From Pedobacter sp. SL55 (GTDB lineage Bacteria > Bacteroidota > Bacteroidia > Sphingobacteriales > Sphingobacteriaceae), in the NCBI RefSeq assembly GCF_026625705.1, contig NZ_CP113059.1, positions 124,001-188,000 of the forward strand: a DNA stretch of 64,000 nucleotides. The letters are read 5' to 3'. Below are positions 1-11,375 of this stretch, piece after piece. The translations under genes were made by a program, and so were the position numbers. Below the pieces are notes generated by a model. The model saw only the letters and a list, made by a program, of their open reading frames with translations, had not been told where the DNA came from and made no database searches. Numbering within the stretch: position 1 is the stretch's first letter; every line of letters starts with the position of its first letter.

Positions 1-3000
1 GAGTTCTGCACTTTCCAGATCGATTCGAAACGGTAATTGGTTTGGCCGTTGCTACCTGCAGTATAAGTTAATGGAACAAGCAAGCTTTGCTTAAGCCCAT
101 TATCTCCGGTCATAAGATACTGCATATCGTTAGTTAAGCCAGTGCTATTGGCAGCATTGTTATCGGCAAGGCCCGTGGTAGAAATTACCAACTGCTGGGC
201 ATTATTTGTACTACCCGCCTGTTTCTGGTGCAAGGCGGTAATATTGTCTCTGGCAATGCCGAAGATATTGTTATTGTAGCCTGTGTTGAGCGTTCTGTCC
301 CATACTACGTTGCTTGCTGTAGAAAGGTAATTCTCATTTAAGGTAGTACCATTTTTTACGGCAAGGTAAGTGTTTACCCTCGATTGCTCGTTGGCAGTTA
401 AGGCACGCTTGTACCACACTACTTCCATAATGTCGCCAGGAAAAGGGCCGTTCACATTGAAAGTGGCATAGCCTATTCTTAAATGGCGCCCAAGAATTTG
501 GAATTTGTTAGTTCCTGTAAACGAAGTGGTTTCGTAAGTTCCGTTAAGGCCTAAGATTTTTTCTCCTCCAGACGACGCTGAAGTTCCGCCATTGGCAATG
601 GAATTATTGGCTATCGCCGAAAAAACATTAGAAACACCAGTATTAAATGTTGAGGAGAACTCTGTTTGTGTTACGCTGTTAGTGAACTCATAGTGCCTCG
701 GTCTTCCAGCATTGATTGAAATGCCAGGTTCAGCCGCATTTGCCTCGTCATCAATCCCAGTAATACGGCCAGTTCCATTTACCGTAGTAGGCCTTACTGC
801 CGAGAAAATGGAAGTATTGGTATTGGGTAGCTCCACGTTACCCAAAGGGTTCATTAACGATGTGGTGTTATAAAAATACTTTGTGGTAGTATAACCTGTA
901 GTGTAGGGATGGAAGTTGTGCGCTCTGTCGGCAGGTGAGAGCACCACCGCACCAACGTTGGGGATATTATTCTCATTAGCAGAATGGTCTTTCCACGCCG
1001 TGGCGATGGTTCCCGCATCATCAGATTTTACCCAAAAATCTGGCCCAGCTACCCCGCCAGGAGCGTTAAGCACACAAAAATTTACCGCAGCGTTTTTCGA
1101 CGCTCCTATGCCCTGCCCTTGATCTGCGCCTACATCGGCACTGCCGCCAGCATTAACAATGGTAGGTACACCTTGGCTATCTACCGTGTTGCCTAGATTT
1201 TGATTACTGGCAGCAGAGCCGGTTCCTACCGACAAGGTTCCGCTGGCAGCCGTTAGCATTTCGTCTCTTACGCCTTCGTTACCTTCTCTTGCATCTACAC
1301 AGCCATCGTTATCAGAATCTAAATCTAAATAATCGGGGATGCCATCACCATCGGTATCTGCACAGCCTGAAAAGGAAATTGATGCCATACCGATATCTCT
1401 TACCCTGCTACTATTAGATCCCGCCGTAAAAGTAAGTAAGAATTCGCCGCTAGAAGGAATAGACTTGGGCAATGTTATACTAAGATTTGTTGGCGTAGAA
1501 TAAGCACCATTTGTGGTAATTGCGGGCAGCGTGGTAATGTTTACCATTGCGCCGTTATTTCCCGTGATAGTTGGTGTATTTCCAACTGTTGTATTGATGG
1601 TTGCATAAATGACACCAGCGTATGAAACGGTAAGTATACCTTCTGAATCAGCAGAATTTCCGTTCAAGGTTTTATACCAATAAAGAGCATTTAAATTGAT
1701 GGTGGCATTATTATAGCTAAAAACGCCCGTTAGGTTTTGACTAAAAGTGGTGATGGTATTGGCATCTCTTTTAAATTCGAGCCCTCTACTGTTGAAGTTA
1801 ACCCTTCCAATACTAGAAGGCCATGCCCCACCGTAAGTTCCTCCGATTGTCCACCCTGGGTAGGTATCCGTATCTCCCCCAGAAGTTGGAAAAACACCAT
1901 TCGAAATCTTATTGACACCTCCACATTCTTCAGAGTCTAAAATACCATCGTTATCATCATCTAAATCACAAAAATCACCGATACCATCTCCGTCAGAATC
2001 TACGCCTGCGCTACAAGAAGAAACATTGGTATCGGTTGCCTGATTATTTGATAAATTTGCATCGGTAATATTTGTTGGCGGGGTTACCGAGGCGGTATTT
2101 ACCAAGTCGCCCGTAAACGATGCAGGAACGGCAATGGTGATGTTGTATGTGATGGTTCCATTTACGGCAAGAGATATCAAATCATTTATAGGCCCAGTTT
2201 GCGTTCCACTTATCGAAGTAACACTTCCATTTGAAGCTACCGCAGTATAGCTCATATTTGCGTTGGGTATACCCGATGGCAAACTGTTGATGAGATTTGC
2301 ATTGAGCACACCGAAAGGGCCATTATTGGTTACCACAACGGTATAGGATTTGTTGGTGCCTGGCGTATACGTACTCTCGCCATCTGTTTGCGTTACCGAG
2401 AGATCAGCTTGGAAAGTAATGGGTGCAGTTACACAGTGCGCACCATCGTTGTTACTGCTAGAAGGGGCACTAGAGATGACCGTACGCGAGCCATTTGTTA
2501 AATCAAATTCATAGAAGTCTCCGGCATTGTTAATCCCATAAATATGCCCCGTACTTGATCCGAAGAGTGCGCCGAAAACAGCCGCACCCGGCGATGTGCC
2601 GATAAAGGTTACCGTACCTCCAGAAGGGTTAATAGAGAACAATCTACCGTTGGTACCAACCCCGTATAACAATCCAGTAGAAATGCTATAGGCAATGTCC
2701 GAAGGATCTGTGGCTTGACTTAAACTTATTGCTGTGGCTACCCGTGTATTGATATTTACACGATACAGCGTGGAATTTGAGCCTACGGATTTAATATAGT
2801 AATTACCCAAATGATCTATTTCTCCACTATTATAATTGGTTGTACCCGTTGCCGCCGGAAGGCCAGTAACTACGCCCATATCTGTAATCGCACCCGAAGC
2901 ATCTATCCTAAGCAAATTATTGCTGAATGTTTTCATGGCATACATGTAACCATCTAAGGGATTGACACCCGAAGCATTGTATTGATAACCTGCCGGAGAC

Positions 3001-4376
3001 CCTATGATAGGGAACGTGAACGGATTAGTTGAGGTAACTACACCATACAAGGCTGTATTTGCATCTTGTATTAAAAAAATATCAGAATTACAGGTAAACG
3101 GCATTGGCGAGACCACCAAACAAACATCACCTACATTGTTAGTGATATTTGCACTTAAACTCGAGATATTTGCTGCTGTATTGGTAAACGCAGCTGGGTT
3201 ACTTCCACAGCTTAGGTTTCCCTGCCCAGGCATGTTGGTAACATCAACCGTAATGGTAGCTGTAGAATTAGCAGCTTGGTTATAGCCCGAAACTATAATA
3301 GAATTACCACCGCTTACTGCACTTACCGTACCACCTGTTAAGCCTGTAACTACCACATTTGGATTTGCCGCTAAACGTAAACCACTAGGCAGGTTGTCTG
3401 TAAAAGTTAAACCCGTTTGCGCTACATTTCCAACAGCAGTATTATTAAGTGTAAACGTATAAGTAGCCGTACCACCAGAAGGGATAGTTGCCGGCGAAAC
3501 ACTTTTGGTTAGTGTGGTGTTTGGCACTAAAGATGTAGAAAAATTATCAAACAAATAATAGCTAGAATAATTAACAGGCAAACTGGTGCCACCAGGTCGG
3601 AATTGTCCAATAGTCATATATTGTTCTCCTCCTACTGCAGTGTAGTACAAAGTAACCTTTACCCAATTATTTTGGCTAGCAACTCCATAAACCGCTGTAT
3701 TTGCCTTTGGAACTAATGCCCTCCCTGAACCAAAATCATCCCTAATTGAATTATATCTAGGGTTACCACCACTGCCATTACCTGTGTTAGTTAATGCAGG
3801 TGCCACTGTAGAAAATACAGCACCCAAATAACCTTGCTCTGCATCTGGTAAATCTAAATAACCTAAAGCACCAGGTGCAGAACCAGGTAGCGGGGCTCCT
3901 ATCAAATGTGCGGTATAAAATGAAAAGGCGTAAGTTACACCTGCTACTAATGGTGCAGAAAGTTGAGTGGTAAAGTATTCTTTATAATCGCTAAATCCGG
4001 ATGAACTATTAGTTTCTAAATAAATACCCGCAAACCCGTTTCCGCTGTTAGCTAAAATAGGAGGAGAATAAGAGGCCAAGTTATAAGTACCGCAGCTATT
4101 GAAATAATCTGGTGTGCCGCTACCCACTGTAGTAAATGTAGTCCAGCTTGTAACTTTTCCATTAAACTGAGATTGAGCACTAGGACAGGGCAGATTAAAT
4201 ATCTCAAAATCTGGGTTGGCAATGTTTTGTGCTCTCGCAAAAAAACTCAAAAACATCAAAAAAACAGCCGTTATCAAACGAATGTACTTAAATAAACAGT
4301 TAAAAAACAGTACATATTTATTAATAGTCATTTTAACAAACTGAAAACTTAAGATAGATAAGGAAAAGCTTTTCAT
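1..4376 (-). CDS. giant secreted DUF11/TSP3/DUF8202 surface protein (C-terminus beyond window)
   Basis: The frame is open from position 4376 to the left edge, so the protein is partial at its C-terminus (over 1450 residues seen). It starts at ATG 4376 or at the in-frame ATG 4331; both precede a hydrophobic export signal ending FFARAQ. The order read is: an N-terminal jelly-roll-like segment, a DUF11-like repeat (NPTTLTKSVSPATIPSGG type, TITVDV), a low-complexity beta-propeller-like part, a second DUF11 repeat (ADLSVTQTDGEST), two Asp-rich TSP3-like calcium loops (DSDGDGIGDFCDLDDDNDG and DTDGDGIPDYLDLDSDNDG), and then a LamG-like/DUF8202 segment whose landmarks include YKRALTANEQSRVNTYLAVK and NYRFESIWKVQN at the edge. 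Such Bacteroidota proteins usually end in a type IX secretion sorting domain, which would lie outside. It sits 75 bp downstream of the collagen-like gene on the same strand. Substrate or ligand unknown. Confidence 0.8.
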   Translation of the reverse strand, partial: MKSFSLSILSFQFVKMTINKYVLFFNCLFKYIRLITAVFLMFLSFFARAQNIANPDFEIFNLPCPSAQSQFNGKVTSWTTFTTVGSGTPDYFNSCGTYNLASYSPPILANSGNGFAGIYLETNSSSGFSDYKEYFTTQLSAPLVAGVTYAFSFYTAHLIGAPLPGSAPGALGYLDLPDAEQGYLGAVFSTVAPALTNTGNGSGGNPRYNSIRDDFGSGRALVPKANTAVYGVASQNNWVKVTLYYTAVGGEQYMTIGQFRPGGTSLPVNYSSYYLFDNFSTSLVPNTTLTKSVSPATIPSGGTATYTFTLNNTAVGNVAQTGLTFTDNLPSGLRLAANPNVVVTGLTGGTVSAVSGGNSIIVSGYNQAANSTATITVDVTNMPGQGNLSCGSNPAAFTNTAANISSLSANITNNVGDVCLVVSPMPFTCNSDIFLIQDANTALYGVVTSTNPFTFPIIGSPAGYQYNASGVNPLDGYMYAMKTFSNNLLRIDASGAITDMGVVTGLPAATGTTNYNSGEIDHLGNYYIKSVGSNSTLYRVNINTRVATAISLSQATDPSDIAYSISTGLLYGVGTNGRLFSINPSGGTVTFIGTSPGAAVFGALFGSSTGHIYGINNAGDFYEFDLTNGSRTVISSAPSSSNNDGAHCVTAPITFQADLSVTQTDGESTYTPGTNKSYTVVVTNNGPFGVLNANLINSLPSGIPNANMSYTAVASNGSVTSISGTQTGPINDLISLAVNGTITYNITIAVPASFTGDLVNTASVTPPTNITDANLSNNQATDTNVSSCSAGVDSDGDGIGDFCDLDDDNDGILDSEECGGVNKISNGVFPTSGGDTDTYPGWTIGGTYGGAWPSSIGRVNFNSRGLEFKRDANTITTFSQNLTGVFSYNNATINLNALYWYKTLNGNSADSEGILTVSYAGVIYATINTTVGNTPTITGNNGAMVNITTLPAITTNGAYSTPTNLSITLPKSIPSSGEFLLTFTAGSNSSRVRDIGMASISFSGCADTDGDGIPDYLDLDSDNDGCVDAREGNEGVRDEMLTAASGTLSVGTGSAASNQNLGNTVDSQGVPTIVNAGGSADVGADQGQGIGASKNAAVNFCVLNAPGGVAGPDFWVKSDDAGTIATAWKDHSANENNIPNVGAVVLSPADRAHNFHPYTTGYTTTKYFYNTTSLMNPLGNVELPNTNTSIFSAVRPTTVNGTGRITGIDDEANAAEPGISINAGRPRHYEFTNSVTQTEFSSTFNTGVSNVFSAIANNSIANGGTSASSGGEKILGLNGTYETTSFTGTNKFQILGRHLRIGYATFNVNGPFPGDIMEVVWYKRALTANEQSRVNTYLAVKNGTTLNENYLSTASNVVWDRTLNTGYNNNIFGIARDNITALHQKQAGSTNNAQQLVISTTGLADNNAANSTGLTNDMQYLMTGDNGLKQSLLVPLTYTAGSNGQTNYRFESIWKVQN

Positions 4377-4393
4377 GATTTACATTTTAAATT

Positions 4394-4418
4394 GCTCTTC
4401 CCAGATTTAGGGAAGAGC
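4394..4418 (-). terminator. hairpin between the two surface-protein genes
   Basis: Perfect inverted repeat GCTCTTCCC/GGGAAGAGC with a 7-base loop, lying 34 bp past the stop of the collagen-like gene and 18 bp before the first start of the next gene. The following T-run is short, so it may act as a partial terminator that lowers read-through, or as an mRNA 3' stabiliser. Confidence 0.6.
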
Positions 4419-4451
4419 AGTTTGACTTAAATGTGCTCTTAACTGATGGAT

Positions 4452-7400
4452 TTATTTTCTGATGATTAACTCTTCTAACCTCTTCAATCGTTCTTCCAAT
4501 TCATTGGTTTTATGCTGAAGTGCCTTGATTTCCTTATCTTTTTCGCCCAACTTATCGTTCATCTCAATCACGTGCAGGTAAAGCTCTTCCAACTTCTCTA
4601 ATTGTTGCATCGAAAGTTGGGTTAAATCTATGGTGTAGCCATTTTTACCAACAGTGATTTCGTTAATTGGTGTTACGCCAGGCAAGTGTTTGTTCTTTTT
4701 AATGAACTCGGCCACTTCTTTTAAAGATTTAAACTTGTAATCTTTATAGATTTTAGAGAAACCATTGAAGTAATCTTCGAAAACGTAATCGGCATATACA
4801 CTGTTAGTGGTGTAGATTTTACCTGTGGTAGAAATATCGCCGTCAACGTGTAGCTTAGGCTGTATAGTGTTGCCACCCACCACAAACGATGGAGCTGTGG
4901 TAGCACCTATGGCCACATTACCCATTTGATAGATGTTATCAATGTTCGCAGATGCTTTGGCTCCAGTACCAATCACTTGCCATGGTTCAATTGCTAAATT
5001 AGCAACATCAGTGGTTCTCAATATACCAGTAGAGCTGGCTAGTACCACTTTATCAGTAGCCGTATTTCCGGCAACACCATTGATATCTCTAATCCGAACG
5101 TTACCGTTGGCTACATCCAATCGTTGAGTTGGATTGGCGGCATCAGTACCCAAACCAATTAGGCCGTTGTTACCATAAATCCAGTTGCCAATATTTAATT
5201 GATTGCCGCCTGTTGTAGATACGTTGGGCGCTACATTTATTCCAATAAAAATATTATTGTTTCCGTTGACTAAATCTCTACCCGCTTGATACCCTATAGC
5301 GACATTTCCATTACTGGTGGTTACGTTTCTTAGTGCACTATTACCAATAGCAATGTTATTAGACTGCGTAACATCATCCAGTGCTGACGAACCCAATGCG
5401 ATATTGCTACTTCCACCATTTCCGGCACCAGCACCCAAGAGAATGTTGTTGGTTCCGCCAGATGATGTACCCTCACTGCCATTGACCCCAGCATCTACTG
5501 TAATATGACTACGGGTATCTACGGCTCTTACATCGGCATCAAAAGTTGATCTATCTACTTGTTTAAGTACACCAGTTGTGGGGTCAGCTACAACAATTTT
5601 ATCTGGTGTTGCACCAGTGCTTACGCCTGTCTGCAAACCTGCAATGGCTAAAGTATTGCTGCCCGGTGTTGTATTTGTGGTAATGGTGGTAATTGGGCGT
5701 GTTAAAAGCCCTCCTAATTGAATATTAGTTGGTGTAGAAAAATTTAAACCATTGTCTACCGTAGCTACAAAAGTACCTGTTGCGCCTGTTGCACCAGTGG
5801 CACCTTGCGGCCCCGGATCACCGATTTCTCCTTTTAAACCTCGTGGTCCCGTTGCACCAGTATCACCCTGTGGACCTGTAGCTCCTGTTGCACCTTGAAT
5901 ACCCTGTGGTCCTGTCGCACCAGTAGCTCCCGTTGCTCCCGTTGCACCGTCCAATCCATTGACGCCAGTTGCTCCTGTTGCACCAGTAGCCCCTTTGATG
6001 TTGCCGTTCTGTGTCCAAGTGGTTCCGTTATAAATATAGGTATCGCCTGTGGTGGTATTGATATAGGTATCGCCTGTGTTGCCTGTGCCATCTACAGGAT
6101 TAGCAGCGCCGCTAACTACTCCTGTGCCTGTTGCTCCTTGTGGACCTGTAGCACCAGTTGCACCCATTGCACCATCTAGACCATTGGCGCCAGTTGCTCC
6201 TGTTGCACCAGTAGCCCCTTTGATGTTGCCGTTCTGTGTCCAAGTGGTTCCGTTATAAATATAGGTATCGCCTGTGGTGGTATTGATATAGGTATCGCCT
6301 GTATTGCCTGTGCCATCTACAGGATTAGCAGCGCCGCTAACTACTCCTGTGCCTGTTGCTCCTTGTGGACCTGTAGCTCCAGTTGCACCCATTGCACCAT
6401 CTAGACCGTTAGCTCCTGTTGCACCTGTAGAACCAGTTGCGCCGTCCAATCCATTGGCTCCAGTAGCACCTGTAGCACCAGTCGCCCCTTTGATGTTACC
6501 GTTCTGTGTCCAGGTTGTTCCATTATAAATAAAGGTATCGCCCGTTGTTGTATTGATATAGGTATCGCCTGCATTGCCTGTGCCATCCACTGGATTGCCA
6601 GATCCGCTAACAAAGCCAGTACCCGTTGCTCCTTGTGGGCCAACAGCACCTGTCGCTCCCGTTGCTCCCGTTGCACCTGTTGCACCCATTGCACCATCTA
6701 GACCGTTAGCTCCAGTTGCACCTGTAGCACCAGTCGCCCCTTTGATGTTACCAGTCTGTGTCCAAGTGGTTCCATTATAAATAAAGGTATCGCCCGTTGT
6801 TGTATTGATATAGGTATCGCCTGTGTTGCCTGTGCCATCCACTGGATTGCCAGATCCGCTAACTACTCCTGTTCCCGTTGCTCCTTGTGGACCTGTAGCA
6901 CCAGTTGCACCCATTGCACCATCTAGACCATTGGCTCCAGTAGCACCTGTAGCACCAGTCGCCCCTTTGATGTTACCAGTCTGTGTCCAAGTGGTTCCAT
7001 TATAAATAAAGGTATCGCCTGTGGTGGTATTGATATAGGTATCGCCTGTATTGCCTGTGCCATCTACAGGATTAGCAGCGCCGCTAACTACTCCTGTGCC
7101 TGTTGCTCCTTGTGGACCTGTAGCTCCAGTTGCACCCATTGCACCATCTAGACCGTTAGCTCCTGTTGCACCAGTCGCTCCCGTGGCTCCAGTAGCACCT
7201 GTTGCACCAGTCGCCCCTTTGATGTTGCCGTTCTGTGTCCAAGTGGTTCCATTATAAATAAAGGTATCGCCTGTGGTGGTATTGATATAGGTATCGCCTG
7301 CATTGCCAGTGCCATCCACCGGATTGCCAGCGCCGCTAACTACTCCTGTTCCCGTTGCTCCTTGTGGACCAACAGCACCAGTTGCACCTGTCGCTCCCGT

Positions 7401-10400
7401 TGCTCCGTCCAATCCATTGGCGCCAGTTGTTCCTGTTGCACCAGTAGCCCCTTTGATGTTGCCAGTCTGTGTCCAAGTAGTGCCGTTATAAGTAAAGGTA
7501 TCGCCTGTGGTGGTATTGATATAGGTATCGCCTGCATTGCCAGTGCCATCCACCGGATTGCCAGCGCCGCTAACTACTCCTGTTCCCGTTGCTCCTTGTG
7601 GACCTGTAGCACCAGTTGCTCCCGTTGCACCATCTAGACCGTTAGCTCCTGTTGCACCTGTAGAACCAGTTGCGCCGTCCAATCCATTGGCTCCAGTTGC
7701 ACCTGCAGCACCAGTCGCCCCTTTGATGTTACCGTTCTGTGTCCAGGTTGTTCCATTATAAATAAAGGTATCGCCCGTTGTTGTATTGATATAGGTATCG
7801 CCTGCATTGCCTGTGCCATCCACTGGATTGCCAGCGCCGCTAACTACTCCTGTTCCCGTTGCTCCTTGTGGACCTGTAGCACCAGTTGCTCCCGTTGCAC
7901 CATCTAGACCGTTAGCTCCTGTTGCACCCTTGATGTTGCCAGTCTGTGTCCAAGTAGTTCCATTATAAGTATAGGTATCGCCTGTAGTCGTATTGATATA
8001 GGTATCGCCGTTGTTGCCAGTACCATCTACTGGATTACCTGCACCACTTACAAAGCCAGTACCTGTTGCACCAGTAGCACCCGTTGCGCCTGCTGCCCCT
8101 TTGATGTTGCCGTTCTGTATCCAAGTGGTACCGTTATAACTAAAGGTATCGCCTGTTGTTGTGTTGATATAGATATCGCCGTTGTTGCCAGTACCATCTA
8201 CCGGATTGGCAGCGCCACTTACTACTCCTGTACCTGTAGCTCCTTGCGCTCCTGTGGCTCCTGCTGCGCCGTCTAAACCATTGGCTCCAGTTGCACCAGT
8301 TGCGCCAGTCGCCCCTTTGATATTGCCATTTTGTGTCCAAGTGGTTCCGTTATAGATAAAGGTATCCCCTGTAGTGGTATTGATATAGGTATCGCCCGTG
8401 TTGCCAGTACCATCTACAGGATTGGCAGCGCCGCTGTTTACTGATCTGCCATCTGCACCAGTAGCTCCTGTTGCACCTTGTGGACCAACCGCTCCAGTTG
8501 CACCTGCCGCTCCGTCTAATCCATTGGCACCCGTAGCTCCCGTAGCGCCAGTTGCACCTTTGATATTGCCGTTCTGTGTCCAAGTGGCTCCGTTATAAAT
8601 AAAGGTATCGCCGGTGGTGGTATTGATATAGGTATCGCCTGTGTTGCCGGTACCATCTACCGGATTGGCAGCACCGCTTACTACTCCTGTACCCGTTGCG
8701 CCCGTAGCACCTTGTGGACCCGTCGCTCCGGTTGCACCAACCGCTCCGTCAAGACCATTGGCTCCAGTTGCTCCCGTAGCTCCAGTTGCACCTTTAATAT
8801 TACCGTTCTGTATCCAAGTAGTTCCATTATATGTAAAGGTGTCCCCTGTAGTCGTATTGATATAGGTATCGCCGTTGTTGCCAGTACCATCTACTGGATT
8901 AGCAGAACCGCTAACTACGCCTGTACCTGTTGCGCCTTTTGCTCCGTCCAGTCCATTGGTACCCGTTGCACCTTTGATGTTGCCGTTCTGCGTCCAAGTA
9001 GTTCCGTTATAAATAAAGGTATCGCCTGTTATTGTATTGATGTAGGTATCGCCGTTGTTGCCAGTACCATCTACCGGATTGGCAGCACCGCTGTTTACTG
9101 ATCTGCCATCTGCACCAGTAGCTCCTGTTGCACCTTGTGGACCAACCGCTCCGGTTGCACCAACCGCTCCGTCTAATCCATTGGCACCCGTAGCACCTGT
9201 TGCACCAGTGGCACCCTTGATGTTGCCGTTATGTGTCCAAGTGGTTCCGTTATAAGTATAGGTATCCCCGGTGGTGGTATTGATGTAGGTATCGCCGTTG
9301 TTACCAGTACCATCTACCGGATTGGCAGCACCGCTTACTACGCCTGTACCTGTAGCTCCTTGTGGACCAACCGCTCCTGTTGCGCCTGCTGCTCCGTCAA
9401 GACCATTAGCGCCAGTAGCACCTGTTGCACCAGTGGCACCCTTGATGTTGCCGTTATGTGTCCAAGTGGTTCCGTTATAAGTATAGGTATCCCCGGTGGT
9501 GGTATTGATGTAGGTATCGCCGTTGTTACCAGTACCATCTACCGGATTGGCAGCACCGCTATTTACTGATCTGCCATCTGCACCAGTAGCTCCTGTTGCA
9601 CCTTGTGGACCAACCGCTCCGGTTGCACCAACCGCTCCGTCTAATCCATTGGCACCCGTAGCTCCCGTTGCGCCAGTAGCTCCTTTGATGTTGCCGTTCT
9701 GTGTCCAAGTGGTTCCGTTATAAATAAAGGTATCCCCTGTGGTAGTATTGATATAGGTATCGCCTGTGTTGCCAGTACCATCTACCGGATTGGCAGCACC
9801 GCTGTTTACTGATCTGCCATCTGCACCAGTAGCTCCTGTTGCCCCTTGTGAACCAACCGCTCCGGTTGCACCAGCCACTCCGTCTAATCCATTGGCTCCA
9901 GTTGCTCCTGTTACGCCAGTTGCACCTTTGATATTGCCGTTTTGTGTCCAAGTGGTTCCGTTATAGATAAAGGTATCCCCTGTGGTGGTATTGATATAGG
10001 TATCGCCCGTGTTGCCTGTGCCATCTACCGGATTGGCAGCACCGCTGTTTACTGATCTGCCATCTGCACCAGTGGCACCTGTCGCCCCTTGTGGACCAAC
10101 CGCTCCCGTTGCACCAACTGCTCCGTCTAATCCATTCGCACCCGTAGCTCCAGTTGCGCCAGTCGCCCCTTTGATATTGCCATTTTGTGTCCAAGTGGTT
10201 CCGTTATAGATAAAGGTATCCCCTGTAGTGGTATTGATATAGGTATCGCCCGTGTTGCCAGTACCATCTACAGGATTGGCAGCGCCGCTGTTTACTGATC
10301 TGCCATCTGCACCTGTGGCACCTGTTGCCCCTTGTGGACCAACCGCTCCCGTTGCACCAACTGCTCCGTCTAATCCATTCGCACCCGTAGCTCCAGTTGC

Positions 10401-10907
10401 GCCAGTCGCCCCTTTGATGTTGCCAGTCTGTGTCCAAGTCGTACCATTATAAATAAAGGTATCGCCTGTGGTAGTGTTTATATAAGTATCGCCTGCGTTG
10501 CCCGCTCCATTTACTGGATTACTTGCACCGCTTACCACCCCTGTACCCGTTGCTCCTTTTGTTCCTTTTATCGAAACCCAACCAGCTCCGTCCCAATAAT
10601 AAAGTCCGGTGCCATCCGGCAATTGCGCAGGATACTCGGAAGTCCCCGAAAAACCAGAAGCAATGGTTTTTATATTATAAACCACCATACCTGCTGTTGG
10701 GGTACTACCAGTTGCCAAGCTCCAGGTAGTTGTATTAACTAAATTAACCCTTGGAAACAATAAGCCTTTGCTGCTACTTTCAAGCTCTAGGATTGCAGCT
10801 TTATTAATTACCGTTGGATTATCTCCAATCTTTACTTGTGCGTAAGCAAATTGAGCGCTTATCGCAAATGTGAAACACCATACAACTAGTTGTAAAATTT
10901 TTTTCAT
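4452..10907 (-). CDS. collagen-like repeat surface fibre protein, 2151 residues
   Basis: Starts with a signal peptide ([10 protein letters not shown]... ending FAYAQ). Residues about 25-113 form an N-terminal domain common in Bacteroidota fibre proteins ([22 protein letters not shown]). Residues about 115-1711 are 20 tandem modules: a short beta-type insert ([20 protein letters not shown], then [16 protein letters not shown]) followed by Gly-Ala-Thr collagen triplets with NGLDG and GPQG. Next come YadA-head-like repeats ([27 protein letters not shown]) at about 1800-1870, then a C-terminal KHLPGV-type module and a charged coiled coil ending [11 protein letters not shown]. Lack of proline and the Thr-rich triplets resemble bacterial rather than animal collagen. 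Probably an oligomeric, likely trimeric, cell-surface filament or adhesin; export route and partner unknown. Repeat number may vary by recombination. Pro/Ala-rich open frames on the opposite strand are shadows of the repeat. Confidence 0.85.
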   Translation of the reverse strand: MKKILQLVVWCFTFAISAQFAYAQVKIGDNPTVINKAAILELESSSKGLLFPRVNLVNTTTWSLATGSTPTAGMVVYNIKTIASGFSGTSEYPAQLPDGTGLYYWDGAGWVSIKGTKGATGTGVVSGASNPVNGAGNAGDTYINTTTGDTFIYNGTTWTQTGNIKGATGATGATGANGLDGAVGATGAVGPQGATGATGADGRSVNSGAANPVDGTGNTGDTYINTTTGDTFIYNGTTWTQNGNIKGATGATGATGANGLDGAVGATGAVGPQGATGATGADGRSVNSGAANPVDGTGNTGDTYINTTTGDTFIYNGTTWTQNGNIKGATGVTGATGANGLDGVAGATGAVGSQGATGATGADGRSVNSGAANPVDGTGNTGDTYINTTTGDTFIYNGTTWTQNGNIKGATGATGATGANGLDGAVGATGAVGPQGATGATGADGRSVNSGAANPVDGTGNNGDTYINTTTGDTYTYNGTTWTHNGNIKGATGATGATGANGLDGAAGATGAVGPQGATGTGVVSGAANPVDGTGNNGDTYINTTTGDTYTYNGTTWTHNGNIKGATGATGATGANGLDGAVGATGAVGPQGATGATGADGRSVNSGAANPVDGTGNNGDTYINTITGDTFIYNGTTWTQNGNIKGATGTNGLDGAKGATGTGVVSGSANPVDGTGNNGDTYINTTTGDTFTYNGTTWIQNGNIKGATGATGATGANGLDGAVGATGATGPQGATGATGTGVVSGAANPVDGTGNTGDTYINTTTGDTFIYNGATWTQNGNIKGATGATGATGANGLDGAAGATGAVGPQGATGATGADGRSVNSGAANPVDGTGNTGDTYINTTTGDTFIYNGTTWTQNGNIKGATGATGATGANGLDGAAGATGAQGATGTGVVSGAANPVDGTGNNGDIYINTTTGDTFSYNGTTWIQNGNIKGAAGATGATGATGTGFVSGAGNPVDGTGNNGDTYINTTTGDTYTYNGTTWTQTGNIKGATGANGLDGATGATGATGPQGATGTGVVSGAGNPVDGTGNAGDTYINTTTGDTFIYNGTTWTQNGNIKGATGAAGATGANGLDGATGSTGATGANGLDGATGATGATGPQGATGTGVVSGAGNPVDGTGNAGDTYINTTTGDTFTYNGTTWTQTGNIKGATGATGTTGANGLDGATGATGATGAVGPQGATGTGVVSGAGNPVDGTGNAGDTYINTTTGDTFIYNGTTWTQNGNIKGATGATGATGATGATGATGANGLDGAMGATGATGPQGATGTGVVSGAANPVDGTGNTGDTYINTTTGDTFIYNGTTWTQTGNIKGATGATGATGANGLDGAMGATGATGPQGATGTGVVSGSGNPVDGTGNTGDTYINTTTGDTFIYNGTTWTQTGNIKGATGATGATGANGLDGAMGATGATGATGATGAVGPQGATGTGFVSGSGNPVDGTGNAGDTYINTTTGDTFIYNGTTWTQNGNIKGATGATGATGANGLDGATGSTGATGANGLDGAMGATGATGPQGATGTGVVSGAANPVDGTGNTGDTYINTTTGDTYIYNGTTWTQNGNIKGATGATGATGANGLDGAMGATGATGPQGATGTGVVSGAANPVDGTGNTGDTYINTTTGDTYIYNGTTWTQNGNIKGATGATGATGVNGLDGATGATGATGATGPQGIQGATGATGPQGDTGATGPRGLKGEIGDPGPQGATGATGATGTFVATVDNGLNFSTPTNIQLGGLLTRPITTITTNTTPGSNTLAIAGLQTGVSTGATPDKIVVADPTTGVLKQVDRSTFDADVRAVDTRSHITVDAGVNGSEGTSSGGTNNILLGAGAGNGGSSNIALGSSALDDVTQSNNIAIGNSALRNVTTSNGNVAIGYQAGRDLVNGNNNIFIGINVAPNVSTTGGNQLNIGNWIYGNNGLIGLGTDAANPTQRLDVANGNVRIRDINGVAGNTATDKVVLASSTGILRTTDVANLAIEPWQVIGTGAKASANIDNIYQMGNVAIGATTAPSFVVGGNTIQPKLHVDGDISTTGKIYTTNSVYADYVFEDYFNGFSKIYKDYKFKSLKEVAEFIKKNKHLPGVTPINEITVGKNGYTIDLTQLSMQQLEKLEELYLHVIEMNDKLGEKDKEIKALQHKTNELEERLKRLEELIIRK
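5775..10565 (-). repeat. 20-unit coding tandem repeat (about 180-270 bp per unit)
   Basis: Twenty copies of a module beginning NPVDGTGN and [12 protein letters not shown] follow one another inside the fibre gene. Units fall into two classes by their ending: ADGRSVNS (units 1-4, 6 and 9) and GTGVVS/GTGFVS (the rest). Most ADGRSVNS units are 243 bp. Neighbouring units are nearly identical in DNA while distant ones differ, which indicates segmental duplication and unequal crossing-over. The total of Gly-x-y triplets varies from unit to unit. Confidence 0.9.
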
Positions 10908-11375
10908 ATTTTTTAGTTAAGGGATAAGTAGACACCAACTTTTATAGCTAAAAGTTGTACCAAGAAAAAAACAGTTATTTAAATAGATTTGAGCATTTGA
11001 GCATTAATTAATTCATGGTAGTGTTATTCTAATTCCCCCATGCGTGTAGCACATTCCTCAATAACACAGAACCAAATTAGTAAAAAATTATAATAAACAA
11101 CACTAAAATGTAAATAATTTGATTTTTTATTTAAAAACAGCATGAAAAGTGCAATTCATTTCCTAAACAATACCAAACAAACATTATTACTAAATGCTAT
11201 ATATTAGGTACATCACAAGAAATACAACCAAGAGCGATAAAAAATTAGTAGTGTAATTTAGAATTTGAAGCCTATCAACTCTAAATACAAATTGATTTTA
11301 AACAATTTCTCCAAATGGTTGTTTAACTTCACAGAATATCTATTTAACTTTATCAAAAGCCTCCAATAACTACTT
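10908..11375. other. AT-rich intergenic region between divergent genes
   Basis: About 470 bp separate the fibre gene (minus) from the CheY-like gene (plus). It is very AT-rich and holds the palindrome at 10936-10957. A near-consensus TAACTTTA lies about 20 bp upstream of the plus-strand gene. No other gene or RNA was recognised here. Confidence 0.6.
10936..10957. promoter_or_regulatory. palindrome upstream of the fibre gene
   Basis: Perfect inverted repeat CAACTTTT/AAAAGTTG with a 6-base loop, 29 bp upstream of the fibre-gene start codon. It could be an operator or a 5' leader hairpin. No T-run follows it, so it is not a typical terminator. Confidence 0.4.

Noticed and set aside
6076..10452. 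Many Pro/Ala-rich open frames on the plus strand ([13 protein letters not shown] type)
   Set aside because: They are exact shadows of the fibre-gene repeat on the opposite strand, and share its period.
5775..10565. Regular repeats that might suggest a CRISPR array
   Set aside because: Repeats are in-frame coding modules of about 180-270 bp with no spacer structure.
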